Part shown: piece after piece, positions 56,204 through 64,000 of the stretch
Numbering within the stretch: the stretch's first letter is position 1
Layout: each line of letters opens with the position of its first letter
Made by a program: the position numbers and the translations under genes
Assembly (NCBI GenBank): GCA_905178155.1
Contig: CAJINV010000002.1
Coordinates: 5,575,709-5,639,708, forward strand
Length of the DNA stretch: 64,000 bases
Origin: Amoebophrya sp. A120
Lineage: Eukaryota > Sar > Dinophyceae > Syndiniales > Amoebophryaceae
Direction: 5' to 3'
The notes under the pieces: model-generated
The model's input: the letters and a program-made list of their open reading frames with translations, nothing else
Database searches by the model: none
Told to the model about the DNA's origin: nothing

Positions 56204-57693
56204 TCAGCAAGGGGAGCAAGGTGCGTGGCCAAATTCACGTTGTTCGCAGTCTCCGCAGTGCATATCAAGTGCAAATACGTCTGAGTCTGGATGAGTCAAC
56301 GTGTTTACCATGCAGATTCCGGATGCCCCGCCAGGTCTGGAATGCCGGGGATCATCATAGATTATGTAAGGACTTTGCAATGCACATTCCGCATGCGAAC
56401 TACCGTTTCAGCCTGGCCGAGCATGGGCATCTTGTGCTACCTCCGCAGGACAAATAATTTTTGCCAGATATACAGGACTCAGTCGCAAGGTTCAGACATA
56501 TTTGCAACGCATATCTTCGCTCAACTCGCCCGATACCTCGGTCATGTCCTCTAGATCCGATAGACTCTCAGTCTCAGCAGTCTCGGCCTCGCTCGCCTCG
56601 GCCTCGCTCGCCTCGTCACCCCAAACTAGTCTCCTCGCATGTTCCCCTTCGTGGTATTGATCCATATATCTAAGCCAGACCTCCAGGTCCACTTCCGGAT
56701 CGCTTTTTCCGGCAGCCTCCAACTCTTGTTTCCAAGTCTTGAAAGTCCGCCAGCCCTCGTCCGTATGATATGCCCACTGCTTAAATTCCGTATGCTGATC
56801 CGGAAAACGTGATTGGGAGGTAGACAATGCACTTGAAAATTTGTTAGTCAAGTGAAAATACGTCTGAGTCTGGATGAGTCCACGTGTTTGCCATGCAGAT
56901 TTTAAATGCCTCGCCAGGTCTGCAAAGCCGGGGATAGCAGTTACTTATCATTTTTGTAAGGACTTTGCAATGCATATTCCGCCTGAGACTTACCGCTTCA
57001 GCATGACCGAAAATGGGCATCCTGTGCTACCTCCGAAAGACAAACTTTTGCCCGATCTAGAGGACGCAGACACGAGTTCTAACCTTGAAGACCAAGACAT
57101 ATTTGCAGCGCATACTTTCCTGCGGGGTCACGGTCCTTTCCTTATAAACCAAGGCCTTCACGCGCCACAACCAGTTGAGTAGGCTCCACCAATCCCCGTT
57201 GTAATCTATGCAAGGAAAAAGCTTTCTCCGTCTCAAACCTTTGCAGACACAGCAGTCATGAGTTTGAGTGTGATGCGTCGGACACAAGAGAAAACAACAC
57301 GGATGAAAGCCGCCTTTCTTGCATGTGCAGCGTGACAAAGAAGTGTCTCAAGGATTGCCCGTATTACAAGTTGAGACTGAGACTGATTTTTCTCGTGATA
57401 TGATCCTCGTCATCGTCATCATCATCATCGTCAGATTTTTTGGAACCGCCAGATGCTGTACTCATCTTCCCGGTCTTCGATTTCCGGCTGGTTTTCGATT
57501 TTTTCCCGCTCTTCTTGGCTTCCACCTTGGTCGCTCCGCCTTTCTTCCGGTCATGCTGAATGAAACCCGTCGGAACCTCCTCGCTTCCCTCCCAGGAGTG
57601 TGTTGCTGTGCCGGCCTTCTTCTGCAAGGCGGACACGACCGGCCCCCCCCTCCCGGGGGCAGCAACGGCGACAAGCACGATCTTCTTCATCAT
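56204..57693 (-). CDS. Lysine-rich protein with variable third exon, copy 1
   Basis: Four exons, interrupted by one J and two I introners. Exon 1 (ATG 57693) reads MMKKIVLVAVAAPG, then THSWEGSEEVPTGFIQHDRK, a Lys/Ser-rich stretch and an Asp run. Exon 2 is short (NGDWWSLLNWLWRVKALV). Exon 3 has EFKQWAYHTDEGWRTFKTW and an acidic end (AETESLSDLEDMTEVSG). Exon 4 is HCGDCEQREFGHAPCSPC with stop at 56204. The tail CxxC...CSPC may bind metal. No family is recognised. The paralogue at 61164-63489 shares exons 1 and 4 and the introns, but exon 3 is different. Exact joins at 56845-57114 are uncertain because TSDs are not clear there. Confidence 0.65.
56263..56513. mobile_element. Introner element, family I (A-related)
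   Basis: Tips TATCAAGTGCAAATACGTC and TTTGCAACGCATA. Direct repeat GCATATC at both edges. Removal joins LSEDM to HCGDCEQREFGH. Confidence 0.85.
56845..57114. mobile_element. Introner element, family I (A-related)
   Basis: Left part AAAATACGTCTGAGTCTGG, right part ACATATTTGCAGCGCATA. No clear TSD; boundaries approximate. Matches 62647-62917 in copy 2. Confidence 0.75.
57207..57400. mobile_element. Introner element, family J
   Basis: Tips TATGCAAGGAAAAAGC and TTTTTCTCGTGATA with GTCTCAAAC/GTTGAGAC inside. TSD TAATC/TGATC. About 96% identical to 63022-63220. Confidence 0.88.
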
Positions 57694-58330
57694 TTTGGAG
57701 ATTCTACTAGTTGTATCGCTTTGACTTTGTCCTGCAAAGCAGCTTCTTTTCCGTTCCTGCCGGAGTAACTGTTTTTATGTGGGTAAAAAGGTCTACTACT
57801 CACTTGAGTTTCACTGAGAGAGTGGCTTCCACGAACCTCTCGCGCACAGAAAAAAAATCTTGGGAACTGCAGCAATTGATGTAGTCACTATTGATGCTGT
57901 CTTTTCAGAATAATGCCACACTTGCAACAGAACCCTAAGCAGGCACACTTAGCTATGTGAAATTCAATCGATAGTACTATGTATTCGAGAAAAGTTCCGG
58001 CGAGCGAGCTGCTTTTTGCACGGTGTGGTCGTGGGCATGGACGAAAGTAGCTGAAAACGACTGGCACGGACGATGACTTAACTACGACTTGGGAAGTCCT
58101 GCGAGGTAGCAACTTGTGCTGTCGTGGCTCCAGCACGGTGGGATCTATGGGGATTTCTGCACGTGGTACGGATAGATCCAGGGTGGAAGCGCGAAAGCGT
58201 GGCGCATATATATACGGAATGGCTGTGATTCTTTTTTACCACAACAAAAACGAACTTTCACTTTGTCTTTACTCCACGACCACGAATAAAAACGAAATAT
58301 ATTACAACGAATAGTATCTCTGAACAAGAA
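57694..58330. promoter_or_regulatory. Upstream region of the copy 1 gene
   Basis: Conserved in copy 2 (63490-64000), including CATATATATACGGA at about 58205-58218 (63913-63926 in copy 2), a TATA-like sequence. It lies about 500 bp from the start codon, so its use as a promoter is unproven. Confidence 0.45.
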
Positions 58331-58599
58331 CGATGTTGATCACGCAGTACTATACAAGGAGGAATTCCTTATATGAAATCTGTACAAATTACATGATAGC
58401 GTCCTTCTTTCCCATCTAATTTTCGGAGGTCGAGCCATTACTACGAAACGAAGTCCTTGTATTTCACGACGGTCCTATGTGTTTTTGTCTTCCCCTGGAT
58501 CGCAGCACAAGATAGAACAACGACGAAGATCAAAAAAAACGGCGCACTTTTTGATGCGCCTGTAGCCTTTTGCGTTTTTCTAATATGCCTTTCCCATGT

Positions 58600-58735
58600 G
58601 TATTTTTTTGTGTTTTTCTCATATGTAATTTTTTTTGTTTTTTTCTCATATGTAATTTTTTTTGTTTTTTTCTCATATGTAATTTTTTTGTGTTTTTCTC
58701 ATATGTAATTTTTTTGTGTTTTTCTCATATGTTGA
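58600..58735. repeat. T-rich tandem repeat, about five units
   Basis: Units of roughly 27-29 bp around TTTTTCTCATATGTAATTTT, expanded relative to copy 1 at 55075-55190. Confidence 0.9.
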
Positions 58736-58739
58736 AAAC

Positions 58740-59400
58740 TAAAATCCCAAAGGGAAGTTTGAAAAAAAGCACTGTAGCATAGCGAACCGAGCATAATTGT
58801 GAAAGCACATCCTGTGAGGGGTTTTTTGGAAAATGAAGAAGGAAGCGACTACGTGAGTCCCTAGCTAGAAATGGGCGCGGCGCGAGTGTGGATACTTCTG
58901 CCCACGGGGTCCCACATGGCGGAAGCTGGAGCACTACGACCAAGTAGCGCTGCGCCCAGCCTACCACGTGGGTGCTCCCCTAGTTAGCATTTGGTCGATC
59001 GTTTTGCGCCCGTGGGTACCGGTTCACCGCAGAAACGAAATGCATAACTAGCGTATACCACGACCTAACTAAAAACTCTACTTGCCGGCTAGTCACGAAA
59101 ACAAACATACATAATATTTATACGCGTCAATACAGGTAAGTGAAAATAGGATGGAAGGAGCGTGATTATGATTTTCATGCGAAGAGCGGGGATCTGCAGC
59201 CATAAAGACCACGTCAAAAATTTCAAGAACGATCTCTCTATGTGTCGATGTGCTGACCATGCGCTTTTTCGGAACTCAGAATTTCAATTTTTCCGTACTC
59301 GAAAGCAATAGCATTTACCCAGAACTGGATCTGTAATGCGAAAATGAATCGAAATTGAACAGCTTCAAGATGATTGATGTGTTTCGAATCTAACGAACAG
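58740..59400. other. Copy 2-specific stretch without a supported gene
   Basis: About 650 bp absent from copy 1 at the matching place. No TIR pair or clear frame was found; the longest minus frame (80 codons) has no recognised motif. Confidence 0.4.
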
Positions 59401-59599
59401 CCTGTGTTTTTCTCATATGTAATTTTTTTGCGTTTTTCCAATAGGTAAAATATGTTAGCAAATTCCAACAGGTCCGACAAGATGTTCACGCCGATCCTAA
59501 CATTGCAATTTGGATAAAACTGCAACGCCCCTGCTTTTACAGTTTATTCACTATCCTTCGTCTTTTCTCCGGACGGTGAAACCTCTGAAGTCGTTTCTT

Positions 59600-60235
59600 A
59601 CCTTTTACACTAAAGCTTTTATCTAGTGCACAGCAGTACTATTGAGCACGCGCTTCCTCAGTTGATGCTACGACGTACAATTATTGCAGCTCATGTTTCT
59701 TGGAGTCCAAGAGGCTGCTCGTTCTCAACAGCCGGAGGCGGAACGCATAAGCACATCCCGTGGGAGAGCTCTGCCGAAAACGCTAGTATAAAAGGTATGC
59801 ACTCCAAACCAACCAAAAAAAAGAAGAAGCTGCTAAAACATCTTGCTGCAAGGTTCTTGCATGAAGGACTGTGAAAATAATGCTATCACGGGTAGGCATT
59901 TCCATCCAAAACTGTTGTGTGTTACCTGCGACGCACGCAGGCCAGGTAAGAAAAAACGGATAGACCGCATTCGCTGCAGGCTATGCAGTTCTCCTCAGGG
60001 ATGAAAGATAAAGATTTAGCAGGTCCGTGACAGAGAGATGATGGGCAATAAAGTTATTATGATGCGAAACGATTTGAGTAATTATTTGTTTGCTTGACTT
60101 TGATTGTTGTCAAGCGGAACGTGAGAACGCGCGTGAAACGTCTTTTAATGCTAGTTGAAAAATCAAAAACAACAAACTCCGTTGCTGCGATAGAAATCGA
60201 TCAATGCAATTATTTTCTCTGACCTGTAGATGAAT
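59600..60235. other. Copy 2-specific insertion
   Basis: Copy 1 reads straight from GTCGTTTCT to CTGATGAA. In copy 2 about 635 bp intervene, flanked by TTTCT on the left and TTTTCT on the right. No inverted repeats seen. A minus-strand AG...GTAAG pair could mark it as an exon. Confidence 0.45.
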
Positions 60236-60837
60236 AAAATGGAGGCGCTGAAGCTACTTGATACCCGAGAACTAAATTGATAACCTGTTATGGAACAATG
60301 TGCATTAAACTGTCGAAAAGAAGTCTTGTTGCTGCTTTTGCTGTTTATTTAAGAACTAAACTCGTAGGAAAATGAAAAGAAAATAACTCAGTACAGATTT
60401 CCTAAACCCGAGAAAGAAAAACTTCAAAACCCGTTAACCCATTGAACCGCATCGCCCCGCTCTGGTGCGGCCGTGCGCGTGCCTGAAAGTGATGGATCAG
60501 TTGTTGAATTGGGTTATTCATAAGCAGAAGATAACATCATGAACAATTGAGTGAGTACACGACATAATAAATTTACTTTCCACAAAAGCAAAAAACTAGC
60601 AGTCACAGCAATCACAGCGTAGCACTAGGTACGCTGCGAAAGATGGATCCTATCAAGCAACGCTGCTAATGATGGGTGTTGTGAAGCACTGGGTTTGGGC
60701 ACATGAAGGAGGCGAAGCAAACTGTCTGTAGCACTCATGTCCAGGACGCGCTCACTGTTTCTTTGCTGCTCAATAACGCCGTCACGTTCTTCACTTTGAG
60801 GGGACGTTTTCGACGAATTCGCGCACCGCAGCGGCAA

Positions 60838-60863
60838 CCGACCCCGGTAGTTCGAAGGGTCGG
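60838..60863. other. Conserved GC-rich hairpin, copy 2
   Basis: Counterpart of 55877-55902: the same 7-bp stem with a TTCGA-containing loop. Confidence 0.4.
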
Positions 60864-61163
60864 CCGCTCTGCTTATTACATCCCCCACGGTGAAAAGAAC
60901 CTAATCCCACGAGTGCTCAAGGACAAATCCAACAAGTTGATTTGTCGCTAGCTTCTCTTTGGGCCCACGCAGCATCATGCTTTAGCGTCTCGCATGCCGC
61001 TCTCGCTCTACCCGTGGCCTTGCAGAAAAGCCATTAATCCAAAGTAAGCACGCTTTTGCTGTTGTGACTGCTAATCATGCGCCGAAACTGAGTAAAGCAA
61101 GGTAGAAAAAGTCACGGAGTAGTACCAGTTCCAAAACACTAGAAAGCTGCGGCAACGGCACCT

Positions 61164-63489
61164 TCAACAATGGGAGCAAGGTGCGTGGCCAAATTCACGT
61201 TGTTCACAGTGTCCGCAGTGCATATCAAGTGCAAATACGTCTGAGTCTGGATGAGTCAACGTGTTCACCATGCAGATTCTGGATGCCCCGCCAGGTCTGG
61301 AATGCCGGGGATTATCATAGCAGAGAATTTTATAAGGTTTCAGATTCAATACGAGGCGACCAATACGAGCAATCGGACCAATACGAACCCGATACGAGCG
61401 CGGGCGGCGGCTCCTGCCTCCCCCCGTCGCCGATACACCCTACCCGTGCTTCCGTTTGAAAATATGTGGCCCCACGCCTGATGCTGCGATCTTCATAGGG
61501 CCTTCCCCTCTATTAAGCTGACACAGTACGGGCGCGGGACATGATGCGCGGCCGGGTTCTCGTCCCCTCTGACGGGGACGACTAAATCTCGAGAGAGAGG
61601 CCCCCCTACCTCATCTAACTAAGCTTGTTACTAGCCTGCTGAGCCCAAGCATGGAACCAGCTCGGGCGCCGGTGAATAGCGGCGATTCTTGACTCTGTCC
61701 GGCCCCTGGAGCTCATGCGGCAAAGCATAAGAGTCAGGGGCGCGATAGCAGCAGCGCTGCTTTGCGGGCGTATTTGAAAGCAGTGACGTTGCCAACAAGC
61801 GTCGGCCCGCCAGTTCTCATTCAATTATTAGTTTTTGTTTACCAAAAGGAAAAGCCGCGCCGCAGGCGCGGCGCCGAGTTTTTTTCTCAAAGTGGCGCGG
61901 CTACTTACTTTCAAAAGTTTCAAAGCGGCGCTCAAAGCGGCGCGCCGTCGTTTTTCGCGACGCCGTCGCGGTATACCAACCAATTGGGGCGGGCGGCTGG
62001 GCGGACCATCTTGGGGGTCCTGGCGCCACGTCAATACGAGGCGACCAATGCGAGCAATGAGACCAATACGATTTCACTCGATTTCTGTGTCGGTCTAATA
62101 CGACTCGTATTGTTTATAAAATTCTCTGTCATAGATTTTGTAAGGACTTTGCAATGCATATTCCGCATGAAAATTACCGCTTCAGCATGGCCGAGAATGG
62201 GCATCTTGTGCTACGAACGCAGGACAAATAATTTTTGCCAGATATACAGGACTCAGTCGCAAGATTCAAACATATTTGCAACGCATATCTTCGCCCACCC
62301 CGCCCGATACCTCGGCCACGTCCTCTAGATCCGATAGACTCGTCTCAGACTCAGTCTCAGCAGTCTCGCTCCAAATAGCCTCGTCATCAGGGTACTTGTC
62401 CCGCATCCACCTAGCCTCGCGATCAGCTGTATCAGGGTGATTTTCCCGCAGCCACAACTGCCAGATCTTCCACCGCTCTTCCTCCACGCTGGCATCACGA
62501 GACAATGCTCCTTCTCTTCGCCAGCGCATGATAGCTTCTCTGCCATCTCCCCCCTGCCTGAATCTATGACATTCGTCAAACAGGTCGGGGTGTCTATGTT
62601 CCGCGAGTTCCAATTCACGTGCCAACTTGTTGTTCAATTCATTTGATATCCAAAGTGAAAATACGTCTGGGTCTGGATGAGTCCACGTGTTTACCATGCA
62701 GATTTTGGATGCCTCGCCAGGTCTGGATTGCCGGGGATAGTACTTATCATAGATTTTGTAAGGATTTTGCGAATGCATATTCCGCCTGAGACGTACCGCT
62801 TCAGCATGACCGAAAATGGGCGTCTCGTGCTACCTCCAAAGGACAAATTTTTCCCCGATCTACGGGACGAAGACACAAGTCGCAACCTTAAAGACCAAGA
62901 CATATTTGCAACGCATACTTTCGTGTCCGGGAAGCCAACCTGGGAGCGAGGATCGGATTTTTCTCCAGGCCCAACCCAGCAAGTTCCATGCTTGGTTCCA
63001 CCAATTATCCGCACCGTAATCTATGCAAGGAAAAAGCTTTCTCCGTCTCAAACCTTTGCAGACACAGCAGTCATGAGTTTGAGTGAAGTGTGATGCGTCA
63101 GACACAAGAGAAAACAACACGGATGAAAGCCGCCTTTCTTGCATGTGCAGCGTGACAAAGAAGTGTCTCAAGGAGCGCCCGCATTACAAGTTGAGACTGA
63201 GACAGATTTTTCTCGTGATATGATCCTCGTCAGATTTGTTGGAACCGCCAGATGTTGTACTCATCTTCCCGGTCTTCGATTTGCGGCTGGTTTTCGATTT
63301 TTTCCCGCTTTTCTTGGCCTCCACCTTTGTCGCTCCGCCTTTCTTCCGGTCATGCTGAATGAAACCGGTCGGCACCTCCTCGCTTCCCTCCCAGGAGTGT
63401 GTTGCTGTGCCGGCCTTCTTCTGCAGGGCGGACACGACCGCCCCCCCCCCGGGGGCAGCAAAGGCGATCAGCGCGATCTTCTTCATCAT
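61164..63489 (-). CDS. Lysine-rich protein with variable third exon, copy 2
   Basis: Paralogue of the gene at 56204-57693. Exon 1 (ATG 63489) differs by a few residues and has a shorter acid run. Exon 2 is GADNWWNQAWNLLGWAWRK. Exon 3 (about 62290-62646) reads ELNNKLARELELAEHRHPD, DREARWMRDKYPDDEAIW and ends in the shared acidic segment SETAETESETSLSDLED. Exon 4 is HCGHCEQREFGHAPCSHC with stop at 61164. Most of exon 3 cannot be aligned to copy 1, while introns on either side can. The last intron carries a nested 808-bp element. Function unknown. Confidence 0.65.
61223..62287. mobile_element. Introner element, family I, enlarged by a nested element
   Basis: Same tips and direct repeat GCATATC as the copy 1 element at 56263-56513; longer only because of the insertion at 61321-62128. 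Confidence 0.85.
61321..62128. mobile_element. Element P: 808-bp nested TIR element
   Basis: TIR of 15 bp, CAGAGAATTTTATAA, with 6-bp TSD TCATAG. Copy 1 keeps the empty site near 56352-56356. Both ends also carry a direct repeat with CAATACGAGGCGACCAAT. No transposase motif. The tips and TSD length differ from the introners. Confidence 0.9.
62647..62917. mobile_element. Introner element, family I (A-related)
   Basis: Counterpart of 56845-57114. Tips TATCCAAAGTGAAAATACG and TTTGCAACGCATA; TSD not clear. Confidence 0.78.
63022..63220. mobile_element. Introner element, family J
   Basis: Counterpart of 57207-57400, about 96% identical. Right flank TGATC, left flank TAATC. Confidence 0.88.
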
Positions 63490-64000
63490 TTTGGCGGTTC
63501 TACTAGTATCGTTTTTACTTTGTCCTGCAAAGCAGCTCCTTTTCCGTTCCTGCCGGAAGAACTGTTTTTGTGTCGGTAAAAAGGTCTACTACTTACTTGA
63601 GTTTCACTGAGTGGCTTCCATGAGCCTCTCGCACACAGAAAAAAAATCTTGGGAACTGCAGCTATTGATGCTGTCTTTTCATCAGGGTAATATTCGAGAA
63701 AAGTTCAGGCAAGCGAGCTGCTTTTTGCACGGTGTGGTCGTGAGCATGAACGAAAGTAGCTGAAAACGACCGGAACGGACGATGACTTCACTACGACTTG
63801 GGGAGTCCTGCGAGGTAACGACTTGTGCTGTCGTGGCTCCAGCACGGTGGGATCCATGGGGATTTCTGCACGTGGTACGGATAGATACAGGGTGGCCGCG
63901 CGAAAGCGTGGCACATATATATACGGACTGGTTGTAATTCTTTTTTACCACAACAGACCACGAATAAAAACGAATACAACGAATAATATCTCTGAACAAG

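Larger units (their letters stand above)
54958..58330. repeat. Tandem duplication, copy 1
   Basis: Matches copy 2 (58440-64000) in several collinear blocks: 54958-55190 with 58440-58740, 55190-55310 with 59450-59580, 55340-56500 with 60240-61320 plus 62130-62280, 56845-58330 with 62647-64000. It includes a full gene and its flanks. Confidence 0.92.
58440..64000. repeat. Tandem duplication, copy 2 (runs off the window)
   Basis: Collinear with copy 1 but carrying extra DNA at about 58740-59400, 59600-60235 and 61321-62128. The last six bases of the window still match copy 1 at 58325-58330. Confidence 0.9.

Noticed and set aside
1-64000. Dinoflagellate spliced leader, tRNA or rRNA genes
   Set aside because: Looked for by eye; no convincing match seen. 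Absence by eye is weak evidence only.

Overview
The window is nuclear DNA of a eukaryote, most likely an alveolate of the syndinian dinoflagellate type (Amoebophrya-like). This is inferred from three things: genes packed almost entirely on one strand, a eukaryotic spliceosome gene (SF3A1), and coding regions broken by dozens of short transposon-like introns (introner elements). The taxon is inference; no rRNA or spliced-leader sequence was found to confirm it.

Layout, left to right. 0.2-1.8 kb: 3' part of a minus-strand gene with possible helical RNA-binding-type repeats. 3.1-5.4 kb: a plus-strand exon set of unknown function plus introner fragments. 6.3-8.3 kb: small minus-strand cysteine-rich genes. 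9.9-20.8 kb: a large unrecognised minus-strand gene with at least 13 inserted elements, two of them large (1.21 kb and 0.86 kb). 21.6-26.1 kb: SF3A1, U2 snRNP splicing factor 3A subunit 1. 27.2-29.7 kb: a FAIM1-like protein with a Q/N/P-rich tail. 30.7-35.9 kb: an enolase-4-like gene. 36.3-54.3 kb: one 17.9-kb gene for a secreted or membrane protein of about 3,950 residues, cut by 21 introns that are all introner elements. 55.0-64.0 kb: a tandem duplication, each copy carrying a short lysine-rich gene whose introns are nearly identical between copies while its third exon is not.

The dominant biology is the introner elements. I count about 59 copies in at least 13 terminal-inverted-repeat (TIR) families, labelled A to M, plus two larger elements, N and O. 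Nearly all begin TAT or similar and end ATA, and most are flanked by a 5-bp target-site duplication (TSD). Removing the element plus one TSD copy restores the reading frame wherever I checked. Almost all families also share an internal vocabulary of TGTCATGC/TGTGATGC and the reverse complements GCATGACA/GCATCACA. Family signatures: A, GTCTGGGTCTGGAAG (variant I, GTCTGAGTCTGG); B, TATCCTGAGTAAAAACGT; C, AAATCCCCCCTCCCCATAT; D, GAAAAATGCCCCCACCCC; E, GAGAAAAAAGTGT near the end; F, CAAGAAAAAAACTGTGT; G, TATCCCAGAGAAAAAA; H, GGAAGCGTCAGG; J, GTCTCAAAC after GGAAAAA; K, GTTCTTAAACGTTACA; L, AGAGTGCACAACTC; M, a hairpin-cored element.

No transposase gene was recognised, so all elements here appear non-autonomous. 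Exon joins were worked out by hand; transcript data would be needed to fix exact splice points.
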